Position numbers and translations under genes: made by a program
The notes under the pieces: generated by a model
What the model saw: the letters and a program-made list of their open reading frames with translations, nothing else
Told to the model about the DNA's origin: nothing
Database searches by the model: none
In this document: piece after piece, positions 28,818 to 37,791 of the stretch
How the letters are laid out: every line of letters starts with the position of its first letter
How positions within the stretch are numbered: the stretch's first letter is position 1
Assembly (NCBI RefSeq): GCF_009923995.1
Contig: NZ_RFSK01000019.1
Coordinates: 28,739 to 92,738, forward strand
Length of the DNA stretch: 64,000 bases
Reading direction: 5' to 3'
Source of the DNA: Janthinobacterium sp.
GTDB lineage: Bacteria > Pseudomonadota > Gammaproteobacteria > Burkholderiales > Burkholderiaceae_D

Positions 28818-30043
28818 GCTTTTACTCCCGTGGCCAGGCTGATCTTCCACACGCCCGGCGCCGTTTCATTCAGGGCCAGCTTGCGCGCGGCCAGGCCGTC
28901 GCGCACCTGCGCCTGGGCGCTGGCGTCGACCATGTCCGGCTTGAGCTTGACGATCAGGCTGCGGTCGCGGTACTCCAGCGACGCCACCACGCCGCGCCCG
29001 GCCAGGCCGCCCAGGGCCTCGCCCAGGGCCGCGCTCATGCTCGTGAAATCATCCATGCTGGCCTGGCCGCCCTGCAGCTTGGCCGCTGCGATATTGCGCC
29101 GCATCTGCTCCGCTTCCTGGCCAAACACGGGCGCTTCGTTCGGATACGCGGCCTTGAAGGTCTGCTGCATCGACGTGCGCACGGTGGCTGCCTCGCGCTT
29201 CAGCCGCATCCATTCGATATTCATGCCGGCCAGGTTGACGACCACCGTCAGCAGGGCCAGGCGGATGGGCCAGCGCCAGCGGCGCCAGTCGGCGGCCGAT
29301 CCCGTGGCCGTGCCCAGCGCGGCAGCCAGGTCCAGCGCAGCGCCCCTGGCGCCGGCGATCCAGTGCGCCCAGTGATCGGGCTCCACCGTCACGCCTTCCA
29401 TGCCGGCGGCCAGCTCTTGATACTGCGCAAGCTCGGCTGGCGCCACGTAGACGGTCAGGGGCACGTCGCCGGCAAAGGCGCGCGTCGCCAGCAGCGCCTG
29501 CTGCGGCTGGGCCGGCAGCACCAGGCCCAGGCCCTCCTGCGGCGCCTGGCGCAAGGCCAGTTCCAGGCCGTCGCCAGCCGCCTGCAAGGCGGCCGTCACG
29601 CTGCCCGGCTGCAGGGGCAGGCACAGCTGCGACGGCAGCAGCGCCAACTTGCGCGCGCCCTGCGCCAGCAAGGCCTTGACCAGCACCTCGGCCCAGGCGC
29701 GCTGCGCCACGGCCACCGTGCGCATGCCCTGCGCATCGGGCGCGCCAGCGGCCAGCAGGCAATCCTGGGCGTCGCCCAGGATGTGTTCTTCCACCAGGCC
29801 CGGCAACGCCGCGCGCAGGCGGGCGCCGGCCAGCGGCGGGGTTTTCAGGCGCAGCAGGGTCACGTCGGCCGCCGCCAGCAGCAGTACCACCTGCTTCGCG
29901 CCGGCGATCAGCTGGCCCAGGCTGCCCAGCGGGGCGCTGCCCTGCTGCAGCAAGGCGCCGCCGTCGCCAGCCAGCACGAAGGAGCAGGCAGGCGCGCTGT
30001 CGGTGGATGCCTTGGCCGGGTGACGGATATACAAAGTTGTCAA
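28814..30043 (-). CDS. gspL: Type II secretion protein GspL
   Basis: A 409-residue bitopic protein. An actin-like cytoplasmic domain that binds GspE (for example LKTPPLAGARLRAALPGLVE) is followed by a membrane helix near residue 265 (IRLALLTVVVNLAGMNIEWM) and a periplasmic domain. The start is TTG at 30043; there is no in-frame ATG nearby and GCGAG lies upstream. It begins 19 bases after the gspK stop and overlaps gspM. The low conservation typical of GspL means the call leans on position and architecture. Confidence 0.88.
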   Translation of the reverse strand: MTTLYIRHPAKASTDSAPACSFVLAGDGGALLQQGSAPLGSLGQLIAGAKQVVLLLAAADVTLLRLKTPPLAGARLRAALPGLVEEHILGDAQDCLLAAGAPDAQGMRTVAVAQRAWAEVLVKALLAQGARKLALLPSQLCLPLQPGSVTAALQAAGDGLELALRQAPQEGLGLVLPAQPQQALLATRAFAGDVPLTVYVAPAELAQYQELAAGMEGVTVEPDHWAHWIAGARGAALDLAAALGTATGSAADWRRWRWPIRLALLTVVVNLAGMNIEWMRLKREAATVRTSMQQTFKAAYPNEAPVFGQEAEQMRRNIAAAKLQGGQASMDDFTSMSAALGEALGGLAGRGVVASLEYRDRSLIVKLKPDMVDASAQAQVRDGLAARKLALNETAPGVWKISLATGVKA

Positions 30044-30062
30044 AGTGACTCGCTTTCAGGGG

Positions 30063-31040
30063 TTAATTTTCCCGCAGCCAGACCAGGCTGGTGGTGCGCT
30101 GCGGATCCGTTTTACGATTGACGAGCGCCACGGCATCAAGGGCGGCGCGGTCCAGGCGCACGCGGATGACGGTGAGGAAGTAGCGGCTCTTCACGTCCAG
30201 CTCGACACCTCCGATCACTTGCTTCGCATCAATATTATTCTTGAAGTTTGCCAAATCAACAAACTTTTTACGCGGATTGCTCAAAGTCAGGGCGCTGGCC
30301 TCGGACAGCGACATCATCGTCACGGCCGCCAGCACTTCGGCCGGCGCCGTATTCACGTTCACGGGCGTCAATTCCGGCAGCACGATGACGAAGTCGCGCA
30401 GTTTTTCGATCATCTGCGGCGTATAGCCGGGCACGGCCAGCAAATCCTCGACTTGCGTAAACGCCACCGGCTCGCTGCCGCCGCCCGTTGCGGCGGCGGC
30501 GGCGGGCGTCTTGCCATCGGTGCCGCTGTCGGGGGCGCGCGGTTTCGGCCGCGCGCGCAGCACGGCATCGGCCGTCGCCTGCGCCAGGCCGCTATCGAGC
30601 TGCAAGTTGGACAGCAGGCGCTGATAGGCCTGCACATTGCCCGCATTGACACCGCCCGTGGCATTGATCAGGTTGGCAATATTGAAGCGCGCCTGCGCGT
30701 CGAGCGCGCGGCCCGACACGGTGGCATCGAATTTTTCCGTGTCGACCTTTTCGCGGTCCACGTAATCGTCGAGCCGGGCTTCCTCGATGGGCGTGGCCCA
30801 CACGCCGTCGAGGGCCGTCAGCGAGGGATTGTCCTGCCGCAGCCAGAAGCGGGCGAAATCGACCATGCCGCGCATGGCCCACTGCGTCTGCAGGCGCAGG
30901 CGCTGGTTTTCCATCGAGCGCACCTGCACCTGCTGCTGCCAGAACAGGCTGGCGACGACGGTGATGGCCAGCGCCGTCAGCAGCAAGGCCGTGATGACGG
31001 CCACGCCGCGCTGGCGCGAGGGACGCAGATGACGCTTCAT
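30063..31040 (-). CDS. gspK: Type II secretion minor pseudopilin GspK
   Basis: A 325-residue minor pseudopilin at the pseudopilus tip. It has the pseudopilin start RQRGVAVITALLLTALAITV, lacking the Glu at position 5 of the mature protein as is normal for GspK. A large globular domain follows with FWLRQDNPSL and the helix-hairpin-helix motif LLAVPGYTPQMIEKLRDFV, then the late VNVNTAPAEVLAA. The frame is open upstream through gspJ. The ATG at 31040 overlaps the gspJ stop and was chosen. Confidence 0.93.
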   Translation of the reverse strand: MKRHLRPSRQRGVAVITALLLTALAITVVASLFWQQQVQVRSMENQRLRLQTQWAMRGMVDFARFWLRQDNPSLTALDGVWATPIEEARLDDYVDREKVDTEKFDATVSGRALDAQARFNIANLINATGGVNAGNVQAYQRLLSNLQLDSGLAQATADAVLRARPKPRAPDSGTDGKTPAAAAATGGGSEPVAFTQVEDLLAVPGYTPQMIEKLRDFVIVLPELTPVNVNTAPAEVLAAVTMMSLSEASALTLSNPRKKFVDLANFKNNIDAKQVIGGVELDVKSRYFLTVIRVRLDRAALDAVALVNRKTDPQRTTSLVWLREN

Positions 31041-31657
31041 CCCGGCCCCAGTAAAAAGACCTTGGAAAGGCCCGCGTCCTGGCCCGGCATCTGCAGGGTC
31101 ACTTCCAGGCCCGGCACCTGCGTGGAGATGGTGGCGCCCGCCGTCAGCACGTTCCAGGCGCCATTGCTCCAGCCCCGCATGACCATGCTGTCGACGCCGC
31201 GCATCAGGGCCACGTCGGCGCTGGAGGTATCCGTATCGTCGCGCGCCGCCTGCCACAGGGTGTCGAGCACGGCCAGGTCGCGCGTGCCGTTCGACTCGCG
31301 CCGCGTCAGCACGCCGCCGCGCAGGCGGTAAGTGACCACTTGCAACTGTTGCGGCTCCTGTTCCGAGGCGGCCAGGCGCACCAGGGTCAGGCGGTCGTTC
31401 TCGGCCGTCAGGTTGGTGCGGCCATTGAGCAGACTGTTGTTCTGCCCGGCGCCGGCCAGGTGGTCGCAGTCGCTTTGCATCTGGGCAAAGGCCAGCTGCA
31501 TGCCGCGCGCCTGTTCCAGCTGGCTCGTCAGCACTTCGCGCGAGCGCACGATACTGTCCAGGCCGCGCCAGCCCAGCACGGCGACCATGGCCAGGATGCC
31601 GATCGCCACGAGCAGCTCGATCAGCGTGAAACCGGCGGAGAGCGGGCGGCGCGCCAT
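31037..31657 (-). CDS. gspJ: Type II secretion minor pseudopilin GspJ
   Basis: A 206-residue minor pseudopilin. The prepilin peptidase site is GFTLIELLVA, followed by the hydrophobic helix and the GspJ-type sequence WRGLDSIVRSREVLTSQLE. The late region ends LEVTLQMPGQ. It shares one base with the gspI stop and four with the gspK start, and forms the tip complex with GspI and GspK. Confidence 0.93.
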   Translation of the reverse strand: MARRPLSAGFTLIELLVAIGILAMVAVLGWRGLDSIVRSREVLTSQLEQARGMQLAFAQMQSDCDHLAGAGQNNSLLNGRTNLTAENDRLTLVRLAASEQEPQQLQVVTYRLRGGVLTRRESNGTRDLAVLDTLWQAARDDTDTSSADVALMRGVDSMVMRGWSNGAWNVLTAGATISTQVPGLEVTLQMPGQDAGLSKVFLLGPG

Positions 31658-32040
31658 CAGTCGTTAAAGGAAAGCAAGACCAGGCGCACGATGCGCCGGG
31701 CCGGATACTGCGCGTCATACACGTTCACGCGCACTTGCCGGATGCGGGGATTCGGCGTGGCCACCACTTCTTCCTCGCATATGAGTTTCAGGTCGCCCTG
31801 CGGGCAGTCGACCGTGCGCTTGCCCGTCTGCGGGAAGGTTTTCGCCAGGCGCAGGCGCACGAGGTGGTTTTCCGCCGACCAGGTGGCCATCATGGCGCTG
31901 CGCAAGCCGTCGCTGTTCTGCGTCAGGCTGCCGACGGCGCGCAGGGACGCGCCCAGGGCCGTGCCGACGATGACGAGGGCGACGAGCACTTCCAGCAAGG
32001 TAAAACCGCGCTGGCGGCGGGAACGTGAGGGCGGCATCAT
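31657..32040 (-). CDS. gspI: Type II secretion minor pseudopilin GspI
   Basis: A 127-residue minor pseudopilin that nucleates the pseudopilus tip. It has the cleavage and helix motif RGFTLLEVLVALVIVGTALG, then NHLVRLRLAKTFPQTG and VRVNVYD. Two ATGs in a row mark the start (32040), overlapping the gspH stop. The longer open frame upstream is shadow sequence within gspH. Confidence 0.93.
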   Translation of the reverse strand: MMPPSRSRRQRGFTLLEVLVALVIVGTALGASLRAVGSLTQNSDGLRSAMMATWSAENHLVRLRLAKTFPQTGKRTVDCPQGDLKLICEEEVVATPNPRIRQVRVNVYDAQYPARRIVRLVLLSFND

Positions 32041-32531
32041 TGCTCGACCGTGAAGTGGCCGATGCCGTCGGCGCGGATGGCCACGCTGCGCTCGCCGCTG
32101 GCCAGGGTCAGGACGAAGGGCTTGTCGACCGGTTCGCGGCCGAAGATGATGCGCAGGGGCTGAGCCACGCTGTTCGAGGGCTGCACGCTGAGCAGCATGG
32201 GCGTGTTGGCAAACGCCCGCTCGCGCAGCAGATCGTCCTGCGTCACGGGCTGCCACAGCTTTTCATTGAGCACCAGGAAGCGGTATTGATTTTCATCCGC
32301 CTCGAACGCCACCTGGCGGCTGCGCACGATGGCTTCATCGCGCGCCAGCTGCAGCAGCAGGGCGATGCGCTCGGCTTCCTTCTGCAGCGCCTGCTGCCCG
32401 TTCGGCATGGCGTTCAGCGACACGAGGCCCAGGGTGACGCCGATAATGACCATCACCACCAGCAGTTCGATCAGCGTAAAGCCGCTGGCACGTCGCCGGG
32501 GCACTGCACGGCCGGTGGTCATGGCAGGCAT
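32037..32531 (-). CDS. gspH: Type II secretion minor pseudopilin GspH
   Basis: A 164-residue pseudopilin. The processing site is SGFTLIELLVVMVIIGVTLG, followed by the family segment QKEAERIALLLQLARDEAI and the beta-rich C-terminal domain. A second ATG lies nine bases after the first. It sits 12 bases after gspG and overlaps gspI. Confidence 0.92.
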   Translation of the reverse strand: MPAMTTGRAVPRRRASGFTLIELLVVMVIIGVTLGLVSLNAMPNGQQALQKEAERIALLLQLARDEAIVRSRQVAFEADENQYRFLVLNEKLWQPVTQDDLLRERAFANTPMLLSVQPSNSVAQPLRIIFGREPVDKPFVLTLASGERSVAIRADGIGHFTVEQ

Positions 32532-32543
32532 GCAATGGAAAAC

Positions 32544-32996
32544 TTACAGTTCCCACGAGCCGATATCGGCATCGTCGCCGCTACCGCCGGGCTGGCCATC
32601 TGCACCCAGCGAAATGATGTCGACTTCGCCTTTGATGCCCGGCGACAGGTATTGGTACGGGTTGCCCCATGGATCTTTCGGCATCTTTTCCAGGTAGCCG
32701 CCCGCCTTCCAGCCGTTCGCGGCCGGTCCCGTCGTCGGTTTTTCGATCAGCGCATGCAAGCCCTGCTCGGTGGTCGGATAGCGCTGGTTGTCCAGGCGGT
32801 ACAGTTTCAGGGCCTGCATCACGGTGGCGATGTCGACTTTCGCGGCGGCCACTTTGGACTCGCCCGTGCGGGCGATCAGCTTGGGCACCACCAGCGAGGC
32901 GAGGATGCCCATGATCACCACCACGACCATGATTTCGATCAAGGTGAAGCCACGCGCGCGGCGCTGGCGTGTCGGATGGTTTGCTGCGTTTTGCAT
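32544..32996 (-). CDS. gspG: Type II secretion major pseudopilin GspG
   Basis: The 150-residue major pseudopilin. It has the processing site RGFTLIEIMVVVVIMGILAS, the alpha-helical stem LVVPKLIARTGESKVAAAK, and the conserved Ca-binding C-terminal region with YPTTEQGLHALIEKP, PKDPWGNPYQYLSPG and ISLGADGQPGG. The ATG at 32996 gives the usual short leader; upstream in-frame codons are in the promoter region. It is the first gene of the gsp operon. A palindrome and a possible -10 box lie just upstream. Confidence 0.96.
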   Translation of the reverse strand: MQNAANHPTRQRRARGFTLIEIMVVVVIMGILASLVVPKLIARTGESKVAAAKVDIATVMQALKLYRLDNQRYPTTEQGLHALIEKPTTGPAANGWKAGGYLEKMPKDPWGNPYQYLSPGIKGEVDIISLGADGQPGGSGDDADIGSWEL

Positions 32997-33030
32997 AAGA
33001 AAGAGAGAAGAAGGTGAGTAATGAAGGCAG

Positions 33031-33065
33031 AGTATAAAGCGGAAATATGACAAAGCCTGTCATAT
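33031..33065 (-). promoter_or_regulatory. Palindrome and possible promoter ahead of the gsp operon
   Basis: An 8-bp perfect inverted repeat, ATATGACA-N5-TGTCATAT, spans 33045-33065. A TATACT box (33036-33031 on the minus strand) follows on the gspG side. It lies in the 94-base gap between the ThiF-like gene and gspG and could be an operator for the secretion operon. The -35 element is unclear. Confidence 0.45.
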
Positions 33066-33090
33066 GGGGAAAAAATTCTGCGCCGGGTTT

Positions 33091-33852
33091 TCAGAGCGAC
33101 AAGACCACTTCGCCGCAGACGGCGCAGCCGGGGTCGCGCGCCACGCGCATGCTGCTCCATTCCATGTGCAGGCCGTCGAGCAGCAGCAGGCGTCCGGCCA
33201 GCGATTCCCCCACGCCCATCACCAGTTTCAGCGCCTCGGCCGCCTGCATGGCGCCCACCACGCCCACCAGCGGGGCGAACACGCCCATGGTCGAGCACGC
33301 CTCATCCGTGAACTGCTGGTCCTCTGGGAACAGGCAGCAATAGCAGGGCTGGGTGCCCGTGCGGGGGTCGAACACGCTCACCTGCCCATCGAAGCGGATC
33401 ACGGCGCCCGACACCAGCGGCACCCCGGCCGCCACGCAGGCGCGGTTGACGGCATGGCGCGTGGCGAAGTTGTCCGTGCAGTCGAGCACCACCGTGCTGG
33501 AGCAGACCAGTTCGGCCAGGCGCGCGCCGTCGAGGCGCTCCTGCAAGGCCACGATGTCGATCTCGGGGTTGATGCCGGTCAAGGTTTCGCGCGCCGACGC
33601 CACTTTCGGCTGGCCCACGCGCTGTGTGGTGTGGGCGATCTGGCGCTGCAGATTGGTCAGATCGACCGTGTCGTCATCGACCAGGGTCAGCTTGCCCACG
33701 CCGCCGGCGGCCAGGTACATGGCGGCCGGCGAACCGAGGCCGCCCGCGCCGATCACCAGCACATGCGCGTCCAGCAGGGCTTGCTGGCCTTCGATGCCGA
33801 TCTCATCTAACAGGATATGGCGCGAGTAGCGCAGCAGTTGGGCGTCGTTCAC
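33091..33852 (-). CDS. HesA/MoeB/ThiF family E1-like adenylyltransferase
   Basis: A 253-residue enzyme that adenylates the C-terminal Gly-Gly of a sulphur-carrier protein (ThiS or MoaD type) for thiamin or molybdopterin synthesis. The ATP-binding motif VIGAGGLGSPAAMYLAAGGV, the LTLVDDDTVDLTNLQRQ block, Arg-finger residues and the active-site Cys in TDEACSTMGVFAPLVG are present. The two zinc-binding CxxC pairs (CYCC and CAVC) are also present. ThiF and MoeB cannot be told apart without their partner, and none lies nearby. It starts 8 bases after the ctpA stop, so the two genes form a unit. Confidence 0.92.
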   Translation of the reverse strand: MNDAQLLRYSRHILLDEIGIEGQQALLDAHVLVIGAGGLGSPAAMYLAAGGVGKLTLVDDDTVDLTNLQRQIAHTTQRVGQPKVASARETLTGINPEIDIVALQERLDGARLAELVCSSTVVLDCTDNFATRHAVNRACVAAGVPLVSGAVIRFDGQVSVFDPRTGTQPCYCCLFPEDQQFTDEACSTMGVFAPLVGVVGAMQAAEALKLVMGVGESLAGRLLLLDGLHMEWSSMRVARDPGCAVCGEVVLSL

Positions 33853-33860
33853 GGCGGTGA

Positions 33861-35354
33861 CTACGGTTTTTGCACAGGAATCTTTTTATCGTCCGCCTTG
33901 ATGTCGGAAGCAATTTCCGGCTTGGCGCCGATCTTCTCAACCTTGGCATCGGCCTTGGCCAGCTGCACCGGCAAGCCCTGGAAGTGATTCAGCGCCTGCT
34001 GCAGCTGGAAATCGTCCTTGGCGCCGTATTCGAGGGGCTTGCGCTTCTTCGCCGTGGCGATCAGGCGCTGCTCTTCCTCCAGATGATCCTGCATGCCTTC
34101 CATGGTCGGCTTGGCCGCTTCCGGCTTGCCGTCGTCGCTGCTCAAGTGTTTTTCCAGGTCCGCCTCGCGCACGCGCAGGCTGTTCCAGCCGTCGCCCTCG
34201 GCCGTCTCATCGACCAGCAGGTCGGGCACGATGCCGCGCGCCTGGATCGCCCGGCCTTTCGGCGTGTAGTAGCGGGCCGTCGTCAGCTTGACGGCCGTGT
34301 CGGCCGTGATCTGGCGCAAGGTCTGCACGGAACCCTTGCCGAAGGTCTGCGTGCCGATGACGGTGGCGCGCTGGTAATCCTGCAGGGCGCCGGCGACGAT
34401 TTCCGAGGCGGAAGCGGAACCGGCATTGACCAGCACCACCAGCGGCACGGTTTTCAGCGCGGCCGGCAGCTTGGCCAGCGGGTCGGCCTTGGTGCCCGGC
34501 GCGGCATAGAATTCACGGCGGCCATAGAACACCTGTTTCGATTCCGGCAACTGGCCCTTGGTCGAGACGATGATGGAGTTTCCCGGCAGAAATGCTGTCG
34601 CCACGCCGATGGCGCCTGGCACGACGCCGCCGGGATCGTTGCGCAAGTCCAGCACCAGGCCCTTGAGCTTGGGGTCTTGCGCATACAGGGCATTGATCTT
34701 TTTGACCATGTCGTCGACGGTCGGTTCCTGGAACTGGGCGATGCGCAGCCAGGCATAGCCGGGTGCGACCATCTTGGCCTTCACGCTCTGCACGCGGATT
34801 TCCTCGCGCACGATGGGGAAGACGAGCGGTTTGCTCTCGCCCTTGCGCGACATGGTCAGCACCAGCTTGCTGCCGGGCTGGCCGCGCATCTTCTTGATGA
34901 CCTCTTCCAGCTGCAAGCCTTTCAGCGGAATATTGTCCAGGCGGGTGATCAGGTCGCCCGCCTGGATGCCGGCCTTGGCGGCCGGGCTGTCCTCGATGGG
35001 CGAGACGACCTTTACGTAGCCGTCTTCCATGCTCACTTCGATGCCGATGCCGACGAACTTGCCCTGCACGCTTTCGCGCATTTCCTTGAAGGCATTTTTA
35101 TCCAGGTACACGGAATGCGGGTCCAGCGAGGACACCATGCCGGAAATGGCTTCCGTCAGGAGTTTCTTGTCGTCCACTTTCTCGACGTAATCGGACTTGA
35201 TCAGGCCGAACACGTCGGACAGCTGGCGCAGCTCGTCGAGCGGCAGCGGGGCATTCGTGATTTTCTGCGCCACGGCGGGGAATTGCAGCGACATGCCGAT
35301 GCCGGCCAGCACGCCCAGACCGATGAGGCCGATACTTTTGACTTTGATGCCCAT
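33861..35354 (-). CDS. Carboxy-terminal processing peptidase (S41 family)
   Basis: A periplasmic serine protease of 497 residues, anchored by an N-terminal hydrophobic segment (IGLIGLGVLAGIGMSLQFP). It has a PDZ domain (GIGIEVSMEDGYVKVVSPIE, then AGIQAGDLI) and an S41 catalytic core with the nucleophile Ser in NAGSASASEIVAGAL and the catalytic Lys in GTQTFGKGSVQTL. The C-terminal extension is Lys/Glu-rich and may bind an adaptor. The ATG at 35354 follows GAAGA. It is cotranscribed with envC-like and ThiF-like genes. CtpA proteases often control peptidoglycan hydrolases, which fits the neighbour. The name CtpA/Prc is used for this family. Confidence 0.93.
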   Translation of the reverse strand: MGIKVKSIGLIGLGVLAGIGMSLQFPAVAQKITNAPLPLDELRQLSDVFGLIKSDYVEKVDDKKLLTEAISGMVSSLDPHSVYLDKNAFKEMRESVQGKFVGIGIEVSMEDGYVKVVSPIEDSPAAKAGIQAGDLITRLDNIPLKGLQLEEVIKKMRGQPGSKLVLTMSRKGESKPLVFPIVREEIRVQSVKAKMVAPGYAWLRIAQFQEPTVDDMVKKINALYAQDPKLKGLVLDLRNDPGGVVPGAIGVATAFLPGNSIIVSTKGQLPESKQVFYGRREFYAAPGTKADPLAKLPAALKTVPLVVLVNAGSASASEIVAGALQDYQRATVIGTQTFGKGSVQTLRQITADTAVKLTTARYYTPKGRAIQARGIVPDLLVDETAEGDGWNSLRVREADLEKHLSSDDGKPEAAKPTMEGMQDHLEEEQRLIATAKKRKPLEYGAKDDFQLQQALNHFQGLPVQLAKADAKVEKIGAKPEIASDIKADDKKIPVQKP

Positions 35355-35401
35355 ATGTTCTTCGCAATCTACAATTCGATGCCGCAGCAATGGTGGGGAA
35401 C

Positions 35402-36937
35402 TTAAAACTTCACCCAGGTGGCTGGATCGAAGGCGCGGCCCTGATGACGCAGCTCAAAGTATAGCCCTGATTCCTCGTTGCCGCCGCTGTTGCCGGCGCT
35501 GGCGATGGTCTCGCCGCCCTTGACGGCGTCGCCCACGCGTTTCAGCAGGGACTGGTTATTGCCATAAATACTCATGTACTGACCGCCATGGTCAACGATG
35601 ATCAGGTTGCCGAAACCGCGCAGCCAGTCGGAAAACACGACCCTGCCGGCGGCGATGGCGTGGATCTCGCTGCCCTCGCCCGTGCGGATGAACACGCCCT
35701 TCCAGCTGGGGCCGTCACCGCGCTTGCTACCGAAGCGGGCGGCGATCTTGCCCGCCACGGGTGCGCGCAGCTGCCCTTTCAGGCTGGCAAAGGCGCCGGC
35801 CGGCGCGGCCGGGCCCAGGCTCGGGCGTTCCGGCTCCGGTTCCGGCTTCGGTTCTGGTTTCGGCGTGACCTTGGCCACCGGCGGCGGTTCATCGTCGTCG
35901 ATGGGGTCGAGTTTCACGGGCGGTGGCGGCGTCTGCGGCTTGATCTTGCCCGATTTATTCTGTTGCTCTTTAGCAATGCGTTCGCGTTCGGCCTGTGCCT
36001 GGGCGGCCTTGGCGCGCGCGGCCAGCTGGCGTTCGCGTTTTTCCGCCGCGATCTTGGCGTCGGCGGCCGCTTTCGCGGCGGCGCGCTGCTCGGCCAGCAA
36101 TTGCTGGCGTTTCTTTTCGGCCGCGGCGGCGGCGGCCTGTTCCTCGATCAGTTTGGCCAGCTTGTCGACCAGGTTGCCCATGCGCTGTTCGTCGCGCTCG
36201 ACATTGCCCGCTTCCTTGCGCTGCGCCACCAGGCGCTGCGACAAACTCGCCAGCAGGGCGGCGCGGCGCGCCTTTTCCTGCACCAGCAGGGCTTTCTGGT
36301 CGCGCTCTTCCTGCGCGATCTCTTCCAGCTCATCCTTGGCGTTCTGCACATCCGCCTGGTTTTTCTCCACGGCCAGCAAGTTGGCGCGCAAGGCGTCCAG
36401 CAGGCGCGCCTGCGCCTGCGACACGTAGGCCATGAATTGCAGGTCGCGGTTGATGCGGTTGGGGTTGTCGCCGGACAAGAGCAGCTTGATGCGGTCTTCA
36501 TTGCCGGCAACATATTGTTCGCGCAGCAACTTGGACAGCTGCGCCTTCTGTTTCGCGACGGTGGCCGTCAGCTGCTGGTGCTCCTGCCCCAGCGCATTGA
36601 GTTTCACGCCCGTCTCGCTCTGTTCCTGCGCCAGGTCGCGCAAGGCGCGGTTGGCGTTGGAAATGGCCTCTTCCGACTCGGCCAGGGTATCGGCCGCGTC
36701 ATCCTTGGCGCTTTCCGTGCGGCTGATGTCGCGCTTGAGGGCCGTCAGCTTTTGTTGCAATCCGGCACGTTGTGCTTCCGCGGCCGCCTTCTGCTTGCTG
36801 CGCTCGGTGGGTTTGGCACCGTGCGCGGCGCCGCTGGACACCAGCAGCGCCGCGCACAGCAAGGCAGCGGCGCGCCACGCCGGCAAGGGTGTTTCAGCAG
36901 AGGGGGCGATTGCTGTGCCGCGGAAGAAAGACAACAA
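35402..36937 (-). CDS. EnvC-like murein hydrolase activator (degenerate LytM domain)
   Basis: A periplasmic protein of about 511 residues. A signal peptide (AALLCAALLVSSGAAHGA) precedes two long coiled-coil regions (residues about 60-200 and 220-340). A Pro/Glu/Lys linker and a C-terminal M23/LytM domain follow. The domain keeps the fold (NLIIVDHGGQYMSIYGNN), but the zinc ligands of active enzymes are lost: the HxxxD site reads WKGVF and the HxH site reads YFE. That is the hallmark of EnvC, which activates septal amidases AmiA/B instead of cutting itself. The start is uncertain. TTG at 36937 follows GGGAAGG just past the gpmA stop; there is no suitable ATG. Confidence 0.85.
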   Translation of the reverse strand: MLSFFRGTAIAPSAETPLPAWRAAALLCAALLVSSGAAHGAKPTERSKQKAAAEAQRAGLQQKLTALKRDISRTESAKDDAADTLAESEEAISNANRALRDLAQEQSETGVKLNALGQEHQQLTATVAKQKAQLSKLLREQYVAGNEDRIKLLLSGDNPNRINRDLQFMAYVSQAQARLLDALRANLLAVEKNQADVQNAKDELEEIAQEERDQKALLVQEKARRAALLASLSQRLVAQRKEAGNVERDEQRMGNLVDKLAKLIEEQAAAAAAEKKRQQLLAEQRAAAKAAADAKIAAEKRERQLAARAKAAQAQAERERIAKEQQNKSGKIKPQTPPPPVKLDPIDDDEPPPVAKVTPKPEPKPEPEPERPSLGPAAPAGAFASLKGQLRAPVAGKIAARFGSKRGDGPSWKGVFIRTGEGSEIHAIAAGRVVFSDWLRGFGNLIIVDHGGQYMSIYGNNQSLLKRVGDAVKGGETIASAGNSGGNEESGLYFELRHQGRAFDPATWVKF

Positions 36938-36938
36938 G

Positions 36939-37685
36939 TTACTTGGCCTTCCCTTGGTTCGCCACGGCCGCTTGCGCTGCCGCAATCGCTGCCGGGTCGC
37001 CCAGGTAGTAGTGGCGGATCGGCTTCAGGTCGGCGTCCAGTTCATACACGAGCGGCTGGCCGTTCGGGATGTTCAGGCCGACAATGTCGCTGTCGCTGAT
37101 GCCATCGAGCATCTTGATCAGGGCGCGCAGGCTGTTGCCGTGGGCCGAAATGATGATCTTCTTGCCGGCGCGGATGGCCGGGGCGATTTCCTCATCCCAG
37201 GCCGGCATCACGCGCGCCACGGTGTCCTTCAGGCATTCCGTCAGGGGAATCGACGCTTTCGGCAGGCCGGCGTAGCGCGGGTCGTTGAACGAGGCGCGGT
37301 CGTCATCCTCGGCCAGCGGCGGCGGCGGCGTGTCGTAGCTGCGGCGCCATACCAGCACTTGCTCGTCGCCATACTTGGCGGCCGTCTCGCCCTTGTCCAG
37401 GCCTTGCAGGGCGCCGTAATGGCGTTCGTTCAGGCGCCAGTCGTTCTTGATCGGCAGATACATCATGTCCATCTCGTCGAGGGCCAGCCACAGGGTGCGG
37501 ATGGCGCGCTTCAGGACGGAAGTGTAGGCCACGTCGAACGTAAAACCTTCCTGCTTGAGGATCTGGCCGGCGGCCTTGGCTTCGTTGACGCCCTTTTCCG
37601 TCAGATCGACGTCGGTCCAGCCGGTGAAGCGGTTATCGAGGTTCCAGGTGGACTCGCCGTGACGCATGAAAACGATTTTGTACAT
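36939..37685 (-). CDS. gpmA: 2,3-bisphosphoglycerate-dependent phosphoglycerate mutase
   Basis: A 248-residue glycolytic/gluconeogenic enzyme that interconverts 3- and 2-phosphoglycerate through a phospho-His. The catalytic His is in [10 protein letters not shown], the second His in [10 protein letters not shown], and the intermediate blocks [14 protein letters not shown] and TVARVMPAW match the dPGM family. The ATG at 37685 is unambiguous. The gene leads a leftward group with envC-like, ctpA-like and ThiF-like genes, separated by only 1-50 bases. It diverges from a rhodanese gene across 106 bases. Confidence 0.97.
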   Translation of the reverse strand: MYKIVFMRHGESTWNLDNRFTGWTDVDLTEKGVNEAKAAGQILKQEGFTFDVAYTSVLKRAIRTLWLALDEMDMMYLPIKNDWRLNERHYGALQGLDKGETAAKYGDEQVLVWRRSYDTPPPPLAEDDDRASFNDPRYAGLPKASIPLTECLKDTVARVMPAWDEEIAPAIRAGKKIIISAHGNSLRALIKMLDGISDSDIVGLNIPNGQPLVYELDADLKPIRHYYLGDPAAIAAAQAAVANQGKAK

Positions 37686-37791
37686 AGTTCTATCTTCTCA
37701 AGGGGTTCAAATCAAAAAAGCAAAACGTAAAAAGACCTCGTCCAGCTTCTATTTTATAATGCGCGGATTGACTTAAACCATTGGACCCTAC

